This document shows, piece after piece, positions 1-6,536 of a stretch of 11,838 bases of DNA. The first letter of the stretch is position 1. Each line of letters opens with the position of its first letter. The stretch comes from Nitrospinae bacterium CG11_big_fil_rev_8_21_14_0_20_56_8 (lineage in GTDB: Bacteria; Nitrospinota; Nitrospinia; Nitrospinales; VA-1): the NCBI GenBank assembly GCA_002796165.1, contig PCWF01000226.1:1-11838 (forward strand), read 5' to 3'. The notes under the pieces were generated by a model, which was not told the origin of the DNA, did no database searches, and saw only the letters and a program-made list of their open reading frames with translations. Both the position numbers and the translations under genes were made by a program.

Positions 1-274
1 TCCGCAGGTTGTTCTCTCCCATGAGAAGCGCCTGTTCCTCTCCGGTCTCCACATCTTTCAAAACCAGCGTGCCGGTTCCCGAGGGCACACAAAACCATTC
101 CACTTTCCGGGTGTGATAGTGATTGCCGCGCACCTTGCCGGGCCGGGCCACGGAAACGTGGATCTGCCCAAATCGAGCGGAATGTTTCCCGACGAACTCG
201 CTTCCCAAAACCTCGACCAGCCAGCCGCGTTCGTCGCATTTTTTCTCCAGATCGCGGACCTCAAAATCCTTCAT
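1..274 (-). CDS. Cupin protein, CapF/WbjC C-terminal-like (partial, 3' end missing)
   Basis: The 91 visible residues form a small cupin whose stop codon lies outside the window. The motif RGNHYH (residues 49-54), followed by E59 and a Phe-Cys-Val strand, gives the usual cupin metal ligands H52, H54 and E59. The pattern 'FGQIHVSVARPGKVRGNHYH' closely resembles the C-terminal cupin of UDP-2-acetamido-2,6-beta-L-arabino-hexul-4-ose reductase (CapF/WbjC), which in that family is fused to an SDR domain and helps epimerise the sugar. Here it is a separate gene. Its ATG (272-274) overlaps the TGA of the upstream SDR as ATGA, so translational coupling is likely. Expected role: cytoplasmic nucleotide-sugar isomerisation or epimerisation for surface polysaccharide. 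A WxcM/FdtA-type sugar isomerase is the main alternative. Confidence 0.8.
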   Translation of the reverse strand, partial: MKDFEVRDLEKKCDERGWLVEVLGSEFVGKHSARFGQIHVSVARPGKVRGNHYHTRKVEWFCVPSGTGTLVLKDVETGEEQALLMGENNLR

Positions 275-1170
275 GCGCGTTTCCCCCTTTCCTCAAACCA
301 TTTCAGGGTGAGCGGAATTCCCTTTTTGAGAGTCATTTGGGGTTTCCAATCCAGTTGTTTCCGAAACCGGGTGGAGTCGCAGAAATAATCCGCATCGCCC
401 GGGTCCGCATTATTCCGGAATTCCAGCTCGACATCAGGGTAGACCCGATTGATCTCCGCGACAACCTGTTTGAGCGAGTGGGCCTTGCCATAACCCAGGT
501 TGAACACTTTCAGCCGTTGTTTTTGAAGCCGGGTTCCCGCCAGGACCAGCGCGCCGACCACGTCGTCGATGTAAACGAAATCCCTTTTTTGCGATCCGTC
601 GCCGTCGACGGACAAAGGGCGGCCCTGCACCGCCATTTCGCACCACGTGGCGATAACTGAATTGTAGCGGGGGCGGCATCCGGGACCATAAGTGTTACTG
701 GCGCGTAAAATCGTAAGAGGGCGGCCCGAAACACGGAGGAGGTTTTCCGCGGTATGTTTGGCGATTCCGTAGATCGTGGACGGTTCCACGGGGGAAGATT
801 CCCTGAGCCCTTTCCCGTGTGACGGTTGCCGATACACTTGCATCGATGAAATGAAAATGATGCGGAGGGAAGATTTGCCCCATTTCCGTGCCGCCTCGGC
901 CAGGTTGGACGTGAACTGGATATTTCCGGAGAGAATCTCGTCCACCGTTCCCCGATTGACCCCCGCCAGATGATAGATCACGTCCGATTCCTGGACCAGC
1001 TCCCGAAACGCCGCCGGAGCCGGGAGACCCGAGGGGTCCTTGCGCCGAAACCGGATCAACCGGATCCCCGGAACAGTCGTCAGCGCCGCCGCGAGGCTGG
1101 AGCCGATGAAGCCCGATGCGCCGGTCATACCGACGGTCAGGGACTGGGATGAGGAAGGAGACGAAATCAA
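271..1170 (-). CDS. NAD-dependent epimerase/dehydratase (extended SDR), CapF/WbjC-like
   Basis: About 299 residues with a Rossmann nucleotide-binding motif GASGFIG (residues 17-23), a serine in the 'FISS' strand (about 109) and the catalytic pair Y134/K138 (YGIAK). The stretches 'HLAGVNR' and 'PRYNSVIATWC' closely match the SDR half of CapF/WbjC (compare PNYNSVIATFC), while the C-terminal 60 residues look like an ordinary extended-SDR substrate domain ending in 'LKWFEERGKRA'. Start choice: the TTG at 1170 overlaps the upstream gene's stop as TTGA and keeps the whole first beta strand. An ATG at 1269 would lie deep inside the upstream gene, and the ATG just before GASGFIG would remove strand 1. 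No strong Shine-Dalgarno is visible, consistent with coupling. Probable role: reduction or epimerisation of a keto nucleotide sugar together with the following cupin. Confidence 0.85.
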   Translation of the reverse strand: MISSPSSSQSLTVGMTGASGFIGSSLAAALTTVPGIRLIRFRRKDPSGLPAPAAFRELVQESDVIYHLAGVNRGTVDEILSGNIQFTSNLAEAARKWGKSSLRIIFISSMQVYRQPSHGKGLRESSPVEPSTIYGIAKHTAENLLRVSGRPLTILRASNTYGPGCRPRYNSVIATWCEMAVQGRPLSVDGDGSQKRDFVYIDDVVGALVLAGTRLQKQRLKVFNLGYGKAHSLKQVVAEINRVYPDVELEFRNNADPGDADYFCDSTRFRKQLDWKPQMTLKKGIPLTLKWFEERGKRA

Positions 1171-2168
1171 GGGAGACTTCGAGCCGGGATTTCTTTGCGG
1201 GCCAGCGGGTGGTTCCCCCAGGCCCGGTACCATTCGATGGTCCGCTTTAAACCTTGTTCCAGCGCCCATTGCGGGGACCAGCCGGTTCGCTCATGAATGA
1301 GGGAGTAATCGGCTTCAAGTGACATGAGATCGGCGGAACGCCCCGGGCGGTTGATAATTTCCGACTGAGACCCGGCAAGATCGCGGATCATGCGGGCCAG
1401 AGTGTTAATAGACGTCTGTTTGCCCGTGCCGATATTGAATACGTCCCCGGCATACTGCTTGTCCCGCGTCATGACAAGAGAATACGCCCGGACGGCATCT
1501 TTCACATACTGGAAATCCCGCGTCTGCCGTCCGTTGTCGTGGATGAGGATCGGCTTGTCGTTCAGAGCGCTCAGGATGAAACGGGACACCACCCCCGCGT
1601 TGGACGAAATATCCTGGTTTTCCCCATAGGTGTTGAAATTCCGGATCACCACCACGGGATATTTATACCACTCGTGCATGGCTTTGCAATGCTTTTCGGC
1701 CGCCAGCTTGGTCACCGCGTATATGCTTCGGGGAAGCATGGGGTGGTGGATGTCCATGGGGGTGTAAATGGGATTGCCGTACACCTCGGGGGAAGATGCA
1801 TAGACCATCAGGGGCCAGGTGCGGCTGTGCAGGAGAACCTGCATGAGCCGGAACGTTCCCCACTCGTTGTTCCTGAAATACGCGTCGGAGTATTCCATGG
1901 ACTCGGGAATGGAGATGTAGGCCGCCAGGTGGACGATCGCGTCGAGATCCATGGAGTCGATTTCACGGGAGGTGAGATCGTAAAATTTCCTGCGGATCAG
2001 CCGGAACTTTTTGTCAAACTCCGGCGAAGGGATGAAGGGATCCGGTTGAAAATAGGATCGGGAAAAATCGTCCACCCCAATGACCTGATCGACATCGGGT
2101 CGCCGCACCAATTCGTCCACGAGGTGAACACCGTACAATCCCGCCGCACCCGTTACCAGAATCTTCAT
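1167..2168 (-). CDS. NAD-dependent epimerase/dehydratase family (extended SDR)
   Basis: A 333-residue extended SDR of the UDP-glucose 4-epimerase / dTDP-glucose 4,6-dehydratase superfamily. Visible are the NAD motif GAAGLYG (7-13, with Leu-Tyr in place of the commoner Phe-Ile), the NAD-ribose acidic segment VDDFSR (32-37), HLAAYIS (80-86), the active-site strand YASSPEVYG (123-131) and the catalytic YAVTK (Y150, K154), followed by NFNTYGENQ. I start at the ATG beginning MKILVTG rather than eight codons upstream because this places strand 1 at the N-terminus as usual; a GGGG-containing stretch lies just upstream. It is the first gene of the three-gene minus-strand sugar operon and is divergent from the secreted AttH-like gene. 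The substrate cannot be read from the sequence; an epimerase or a 4,6-dehydratase are both possible. Confidence 0.9.
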   Translation of the reverse strand: MKILVTGAAGLYGVHLVDELVRRPDVDQVIGVDDFSRSYFQPDPFIPSPEFDKKFRLIRRKFYDLTSREIDSMDLDAIVHLAAYISIPESMEYSDAYFRNNEWGTFRLMQVLLHSRTWPLMVYASSPEVYGNPIYTPMDIHHPMLPRSIYAVTKLAAEKHCKAMHEWYKYPVVVIRNFNTYGENQDISSNAGVVSRFILSALNDKPILIHDNGRQTRDFQYVKDAVRAYSLVMTRDKQYAGDVFNIGTGKQTSINTLARMIRDLAGSQSEIINRPGRSADLMSLEADYSLIHERTGWSPQWALEQGLKRTIEWYRAWGNHPLARKEIPARSLP

Positions 2169-2259
2169 ACGCCCCGCTCTTGTCCCGAACAAACCCTTTG
2201 GGGCTCCACCCCGGTCCTGCTATGCTGAATGTTCATGACCGGTCCCCGGTTAAAGGTCA

Positions 2260-2285
2260 GGGTCTCAATGGACCTCCTGAGACCC
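2260..2285. repeat. Perfect 8-bp inverted repeat in divergent intergenic region
   Basis: GGGTCTCA (2260-2267) and TGAGACCC (2278-2285) are exact reverse complements separated by 10 bases. They lie between the divergent starts at 2168 (minus) and 2346 (plus). No T-tract follows on either strand, so it is not a standard terminator. It could be a dyad operator serving one or both genes, or a hairpin in the 5' leader of the plus-strand gene. Function is inferred only from position and symmetry. Confidence 0.45.
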
Positions 2286-2345
2286 ATCCCCGATTAATTT
2301 ATTGACGGCATTCTGGTGGAACAGCTTAAGCGAATTGGCTTGAAA

Positions 2346-3467
2346 ATGAAGAAATTGACCTGTTTGTGGAATGTGGCGATCCTGATTGGGATGGGGGTCT
2401 GGAGCCCCCCGGCGCTTGCGGCGGAGCCTGTCTTCAAGCAGGCCGCCCCCGGATACACCTATGTCTTTCCACGGGATCTCGGGTCGCACGACGATTTCCG
2501 CATCGAGTGGTGGTATTACACGGGCAATCTGGAGGACGAGTCCGGCAAGGGATTCGGATACCAGCTCACCTTCTTCCGCGTGGGGCTGGAGGGAGCGGAG
2601 ACCATCGCCAATCCTTCCCGGTGGAAGGTGGACCAGGTGTATTTTGCCCACCTGACCCTCACCGATCTTGCGGGCGGGAAGTTCTACTATTTTGAAAGGG
2701 TCAACCGCCCCGCTCTGGGCATCGCCGGTGCGGAACAGGACGGGCTCCGCGTCTGGAATGAAAACTGGACGCTTCAGGGGGATGAGTCCTCGCACAAACT
2801 TCGGGCGCTCGAAGGGGGCACGGGATTGGACCTTACGCTGGTCCCCCTCAAGCCTCCCGTGTTTCATGGCCGGGACGGAATCAGTCGAAAAGGGCCCGAT
2901 GCGAGGAACGCCTCGCATTATTTTTCCTACACGCGCATGCGGACGTCCGGAACGCTCTTCATCCGGGAACGGGCCTACACCGTGAAGGGAACCAGCTGGA
3001 TGGACCACGAGTTTTCAGGCAACCCGCTCAACGATACCCTGGCGGGCTGGGACTGGTTTTCCCTCAAACTGGACAACTCGACCGAAATCATGCTCTACCA
3101 GTTGCGCCGCAAGGACGGCGGAGTCGATCCCTTCTCCAGCGGCACCTGGATCCCGGCTCAGGGCCCGGCCGGTCACCTGGAGAAGAGGGAATTCACCATT
3201 GCGCCCCAGGGAACCTGGACCAGCCCCGAAACGCGAATCGTTTACCCGTCGGGCTGGGAAATCCTTCTCCCCGCTTCCCAAACGCAACTTACCATCACCC
3301 CCGATCTGGACAATCAGGAACTGGCGCACCTGCGGTCCATCTCCGCATCCTATTGGGAGGGGAGCGTCACGGTAAAAGGAACGATGAACGGCCAACCCGT
3401 TCAGGGTAAGGGTTATGTCGAACTGGTGGGATACGGCAAGGGGCTCAGGCAGGAGCTTCCGGAATGA
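2346..3467 (+). CDS. Secreted AttH/CrtC-like lipocalin-fold protein (COG5621-type 'predicted secreted hydrolase')
   Basis: A 373-residue precursor. The N-terminus is a Sec signal peptide: MKK, a hydrophobic core (about 7-18), then PPALA|AEP with likely cleavage after residue 25. The mature protein opens with the family signature DDFRIEWWYYTG (49-60), then YQLTFFR (72-78), a 'YFAHLTLTDL' strand (99-108), HYFSYTRM (191-198) and SWMDHEF (217-223), then a second beta-rich half. This is the two-lipocalin-domain architecture of the AttH / carotenoid 1,2-hydratase-like family. True CrtC hydratases act on carotenoids, but most secreted members have no proven activity, and no carotenoid gene is seen here. 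The ATG at 2346 is preferred over an upstream in-frame GTG at 2316 because MKK begins a proper signal peptide; the Shine-Dalgarno is weak. Its last 23 bp overlap the convergent DDAH gene. Confidence 0.88.
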   Translation: MKKLTCLWNVAILIGMGVWSPPALAAEPVFKQAAPGYTYVFPRDLGSHDDFRIEWWYYTGNLEDESGKGFGYQLTFFRVGLEGAETIANPSRWKVDQVYFAHLTLTDLAGGKFYYFERVNRPALGIAGAEQDGLRVWNENWTLQGDESSHKLRALEGGTGLDLTLVPLKPPVFHGRDGISRKGPDARNASHYFSYTRMRTSGTLFIRERAYTVKGTSWMDHEFSGNPLNDTLAGWDWFSLKLDNSTEIMLYQLRRKDGGVDPFSSGTWIPAQGPAGHLEKREFTIAPQGTWTSPETRIVYPSGWEILLPASQTQLTITPDLDNQELAHLRSISASYWEGSVTVKGTMNGQPVQGKGYVELVGYGKGLRQELPE

Positions 3468-4221
3468 GCAGGCTGAGGCAGGAAATGCCCCCGTCGGCTT
3501 TTTCGAATTCGCTGATATCGACCTGGATGACCTGATCGATCAAATCCTTCGCCCCAAGCCGTTTGGCGACCTTGGCGAAGCCTTTGGTCATGATGAGGGT
3601 TCGGTTTACCCGGATGCAATTGGCGGCGCGGCGATCTTCGGGCTCCAGTTGAATCTGCCAGAAATCCTTGAAATATTTCGATTCCACATAAGTGGGATCG
3701 AGCAGGATCAAATCTTCCCCCAGGTAACTCACCCCGCTTTTCAGGTGCAGGCCGTTTTCCACGGGAACCGTCACAACCCGTTGGGGAACCATGCTTTTGA
3801 GGGCTTTGGCCGCCTCCCGGTTAGTGCGGCGGGACAGACCGACGAAAAGGATTTTAGGGGTCAGGAGGAGATCGCCCCCGTCCAGAGTGGCGCCTTTAGG
3901 AAGTGTTTTCAGAACGCGGTGGCCGCTCACGATTTTTTCCGCCGATTCCACTTCTCCCTGCCGCGAGGGTTCCTTCAGGGGACAGGCGAGCGCGAAATCG
4001 TCGAAAATAACCAAGGTGTCCTCGATGAAGCAGGCATCCGGATGGTCTTCGAGGGGAGTCAGGGATTGCACCCGGGCTCCCGCCTGCTCCAGGGCTTCGG
4101 CGTATTTTTTGTGTTGCTTGAGGGCCTTGGACAGGTTGATCGAGTTCCGATCGGGATGGCTGGAGAGGGCCTCCACGAGGCGCGGGGTTGGGGGTCGAAT
4201 CAGGGCGGTGAGGTTTCCCAT
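3445..4221 (-). CDS. Dimethylarginine dimethylaminohydrolase (DDAH) family protein
   Basis: A 258-residue member of the amidinotransferase/DDAH pentein superfamily. Segments align well with characterised DDAH enzymes: FIEDT (65-69), a PSRQGEVE substrate-loop segment (85-92), DGGD (114-117, catalytic acidic residue probably D114), GLSRRTN (128-134), catalytic His in LHLKS (H159) and the nucleophilic Cys in DGGISCLS (C248). Full length for the family, with all three catalytic positions present. DDAH hydrolyses N-omega-methylated arginines to citrulline plus methylamines; bacterial relatives may instead act as arginine deiminases, so the substrate is inferred. The protein is cytoplasmic with no signal peptide. 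The gene lies 19 bp downstream of the GGCT-like gene on the same strand, probably cotranscribed. No clear Shine-Dalgarno precedes the ATG, and its 3' end overlaps the convergent AttH-like gene. Confidence 0.92.
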   Translation of the reverse strand: MGNLTALIRPPTPRLVEALSSHPDRNSINLSKALKQHKKYAEALEQAGARVQSLTPLEDHPDACFIEDTLVIFDDFALACPLKEPSRQGEVESAEKIVSGHRVLKTLPKGATLDGGDLLLTPKILFVGLSRRTNREAAKALKSMVPQRVVTVPVENGLHLKSGVSYLGEDLILLDPTYVESKYFKDFWQIQLEPEDRRAANCIRVNRTLIMTKGFAKVAKRLGAKDLIDQVIQVDISEFEKADGGISCLSLLIPEAPA

Positions 4222-4240
4222 ATTTGGCCGAGGCGCGGAA

Positions 4241-4714
4241 TCAGTCGAGGGTCGGGGTGTTCATGAGCCGCGAGAAGTACAGCATGGAATGCAATTTCCT
4301 CAGTCCTTTTAATATCTTCATGGTGGCTTTGTCGGGTCTGAGGCCGGGCTTGGTTCTTCCGGTCTGGGCGATATATACGATGGCATTGACGAGAATGAAA
4401 TCGTGCCGGTTCACCTTCATAATCTTGCGGGCGTATTCCTTGGGATACTGATAATACTCATCCAGTTTAGGCAGGAAGGACTCGTCCATTTCGTAAAGGA
4501 TGCCTTCCATCATGCCCGCGTTGTTGGGCGTCGGTTCGATGTTGCTCCATCCCAAGCCCTCCGGAGCGTCCGGAGCCGTCGGAATTTTATTGAAAACAAG
4601 ACGGTAAGCCGAAAGCGTGACGCTGATTTTCGAGATGTATTCAAATCCCTTGCTTTTGAAATAGTCATCGTTGACCAGCTTGCCGTACGCAAAAAAATGA
4701 ATTAAATCAGGCAT
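4241..4714 (-). CDS. Gamma-glutamylcyclotransferase (GGCT/AIG2)-like protein lacking usual catalytic Glu
   Basis: A 157-residue protein with the GGCT-like fold signature: an N-terminal FFAYGKL (7-13, replacing the usual YGSN/YGTL), GWSNIEP (55-61), EGILYEMDE (70-78), then KLDEYYQYPKEYAR (83-96). In GGCT enzymes the last block reads LDxYEG, with Glu as the general acid/base. Here that position is Tyr (Y88), so classic 5-oxoproline-forming activity is doubtful unless E86 substitutes. It could be a non-catalytic or re-purposed member. The start has a good GGAG (4722-4725 in complement) seven bases upstream of ATG. It appears to be first in a two-gene unit with the DDAH gene. By eye its base composition is more AT-rich than the flanking enzymes. 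Confidence 0.82.
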   Translation of the reverse strand: MPDLIHFFAYGKLVNDDYFKSKGFEYISKISVTLSAYRLVFNKIPTAPDAPEGLGWSNIEPTPNNAGMMEGILYEMDESFLPKLDEYYQYPKEYARKIMKVNRHDFILVNAIVYIAQTGRTKPGLRPDKATMKILKGLRKLHSMLYFSRLMNTPTLD

Positions 4715-4802
4715 TTTGCAACTCCGGGCTTTTGCTTCACAGAGGGTTGGGGCTTAAAAAATGAATTGCCGAAATGAACGACCTGAAATCGAGGCAAAAG
4801 TG

Positions 4803-4830
4803 TTGCCGGTTGGATGGAATTTGTGATAAA
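4803..4830 (+). promoter_or_regulatory. Putative sigma70-type promoter for trxA
   Basis: TTGCCG (4803-4808) is followed after 16 bases by GATAAA (4825-4830), preceded by an extended -10 TG (4822-4823). Each hexamer matches consensus at four of six bases. Transcription would start near 4837, giving a leader of about 145 nt before the thioredoxin ATG. That leader is AT-rich and contains only a weak 5-bp stem (ACGGC 4919-4923 / GCCGT 4935-4939) and no riboswitch I recognise. Other AT-rich hexamers in this 268-bp gap could serve instead. Confidence 0.35.
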
Positions 4831-4982
4831 CTTTTTTTGAATTTCATTCCAACACGCCGATTCTTCCAACATCTTATCAGGCCCTTCTGGAATAGAACTT
4901 TGTTTTCCCGTGGTATCGACGGCGTTTTTTTGGGGCCGTTCGGAGGGTACCTAATAATTGCGATTTAATAAAGGAGTTTTTT

Positions 4983-5333
4983 ATGGCAAGCAACAAAGTG
5001 GTTAATTTTTCCGACGCCGAGTTTGAGCAATCCGTTCTCCAGGCCAGTAAGCCGGTTATGGTCGATTTTTGGGCGGAATGGTGTCAGCCTTGTAAAATGC
5101 TTGCCCCCACCATTGATGAGTTGGCCGGTGAATACGAAGACCGCGTTCTGATGGGAAAACTGAACGTGGACGACAACCCCTCAACGGCCACCCAGTACGG
5201 GATCCGAGGGATTCCCACCTTGTTGTTTTTTAAGGATGGAAAAGTGGTTCAGCAGATGGTGGGCGTAAAGTCCAAGGCCGAAATCAAAAAAGTCATCGAG
5301 GAAGACCTTCTGGCCTCGTCGCAATTTGCGTAA
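4983..5333 (+). CDS. trxA: Thioredoxin with WCQPC active site
   Basis: A 116-residue single-domain thioredoxin: VDFWAEWCQPCKM holds the buried Asp (D28) and the redox cysteines C34/C37, and GIRGIPT holds the cis-proline (P78). Length and the remaining family signatures (KLNVDDNP, LLFFKDGK) are normal for TrxA, a cytoplasmic disulfide reductase serving ribonucleotide reductase, peroxiredoxins and similar clients. The active site is WCQPC rather than the nearly universal WCGPC; a change in the dipeptide between the cysteines is expected to alter redox potential and partner choice. A strong Shine-Dalgarno AAGGAG (4971-4976) lies six bases before the ATG. It is a single-gene unit closed by the terminator at 5384-5411. 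It appears more AT-rich than the biosynthetic genes around it. No signal peptide is seen, so it is not a periplasmic Dsb-type protein. Confidence 0.95.
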   Translation: MASNKVVNFSDAEFEQSVLQASKPVMVDFWAEWCQPCKMLAPTIDELAGEYEDRVLMGKLNVDDNPSTATQYGIRGIPTLLFFKDGKVVQQMVGVKSKAEIKKVIEEDLLASSQFA

Positions 5334-5383
5334 ACGGGACGGCCTGCTCCACTCGATCGGATAGATCATATTGTTCCAAAGCC

Positions 5384-5411
5384 ACCGGGAGTTTACTCCC
5401 GGTTTTTTTTT
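5384..5411 (+). terminator. Intrinsic terminator of trxA
   Basis: ACCGGGAG (5384-5391) pairs perfectly with CTCCCGGT (5396-5403) around a TTTA loop, immediately followed by an unbroken T-run to 5411. It sits 50 bp after the thioredoxin stop. Read on the minus strand, the hairpin is not followed by a T-run, so it should not terminate the convergent bioB transcript. Confidence 0.93.
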
Positions 5412-5456
5412 GTCTTTTTAGGGGCAATTCGAAGTGAAGCCGAGGCCGGACGTGGC

Positions 5457-6461
5457 TCAGGCAGGCGATTTTTCCAAGGTGCTGACGGCCCTGAGCCCGA
5501 GGGTTTCGATCATATCCAGATCTTTTTTGGGATCCTGGCCCTTGGTGGTCAGGTAATTGCCACCCAGGATGCCGTTGGCTCCCGCCGCGAATAATTTTTC
5601 CTGCTGTTCTTCAAGCACTTCCTCGCGGCCCCCGCAAACGAAGAGATCGATTTGCGGGAGGACCAGCCGAAGCAGGGCAATGGTCCGGAACGCATCGTAG
5701 GGTTCCATGTAGTCCATGTGGTCCAGCCCGGTTCCTGCGAGGGGTTTAAGGAAATTGACCGGCAGGGACTGGGTTCCCAGATCCTTGATCTCAAACGCCA
5801 GTTCCACCCGCTGGCCGAAACTTTCCCCCATGCCAAAAATTCCGCCGACGCAGACGTGGAGTCCGGCTTCCTGCGCGTTTTTCACCGCGTGGATCTCGTC
5901 CTCATAGGAGTGGGTGGTTACGATATTGGGGAAATGGCTTCGGGCGGTTTCCAGGTTGTGATGGCACCGGTCGAGCCCGGCCTCCTTGAGTTCCTTCATT
6001 TGTTCCGCGCTCATCAATCCCAGGGAACAACAGACCTCCAGCCGGGTTTCAGCTTTGATGCGGCGGATAGCCGCCTTGACCACCTCGACTTCCTCCCGGT
6101 TATCCAGCGCCGTTCCCGAAGTGACGATGGAAAATTCGTTGGCCCCGAATCCTTCGGCTTCTTTGGCGGCGGCAACGATTTCATCCACCTTGAGGAGTGG
6201 ATATTCTGGACTGTCGGTCTTGAATTTTCCCGACTGGGAACAAAAGGAACAGTCCTCCTGACACCTTCCCGCCTTGGCATTGACGATGGAGCAGATCTTA
6301 ACGTCGTTTTTCTTGAAATGATCCCGAACCCGGTCGGTTCCCTCAAACAGGAAGTCGAGTTCCTCCCGTGACAAGGATTCCATTTCCAGCGCCTGTTCGC
6401 GGGAGATTCCGGCCCCCGAAAGGGCGGCGTGAATCATGCTGTCGATCAGTTCTTTTCTCAT
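5457..6461 (-). CDS. bioB: Biotin synthase (radical SAM), atypical cysteine pattern
   Basis: A 334-residue biotin synthase, inserting sulfur into dethiobiotin in the last step of biotin synthesis. The radical-SAM [4Fe-4S] motif is GRCQEDCSFC (C67, C71, C74). Against E. coli BioB from memory, C144 (EVCCSLG) corresponds to Cys128, C204 (HVCVGG) to Cys188 and R279 (CGGRE) to Arg260, the auxiliary cluster ligands. The position of Cys97, however, is Ser (S111 in EFSIVTSG). Additional cysteines occur at 145, 166 (LDRCHHN) and 276 (just before GGRE). The protein may therefore belong to a BioB subclass with a differently ligated auxiliary cluster. An AAGGAAA Shine-Dalgarno precedes the ATG. It follows the SSP411-family gene by 75 bp with no terminator seen, so it is probably the last gene of the aroA operon. 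No other bio genes are in the window. Confidence 0.95.
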   Translation of the reverse strand: MRKELIDSMIHAALSGAGISREQALEMESLSREELDFLFEGTDRVRDHFKKNDVKICSIVNAKAGRCQEDCSFCSQSGKFKTDSPEYPLLKVDEIVAAAKEAEGFGANEFSIVTSGTALDNREEVEVVKAAIRRIKAETRLEVCCSLGLMSAEQMKELKEAGLDRCHHNLETARSHFPNIVTTHSYEDEIHAVKNAQEAGLHVCVGGIFGMGESFGQRVELAFEIKDLGTQSLPVNFLKPLAGTGLDHMDYMEPYDAFRTIALLRLVLPQIDLFVCGGREEVLEEQQEKLFAAGANGILGGNYLTTKGQDPKKDLDMIETLGLRAVSTLEKSPA

Positions 6462-6536
6462 GGTTTCCTTTTTCTATAATACGATTTCAAAATATTAACA
6501 CAGAAGGAGAAGGGATAATAACGGTTAAACCCGGTT

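Noticed and set aside
3442..3482. Two near-identical 12-base direct repeats (GGCTCAGGCAGG and GGCTGAGGCAGG)
   Set aside because: They fall at the overlapping gene ends, differ at one base, and have only two copies; most simply chance or codon constraint.
3415..4266. 283-codon open frame on the plus strand
   Set aside because: Antisense shadow of the DDAH gene, which has complete catalytic motifs on the other strand.
4820..4860. Imperfect GGAAT/ATTCC symmetry in the trxA leader
   Set aside because: Short, with a long AT-rich loop; not distinguishable from chance in AT-rich sequence.
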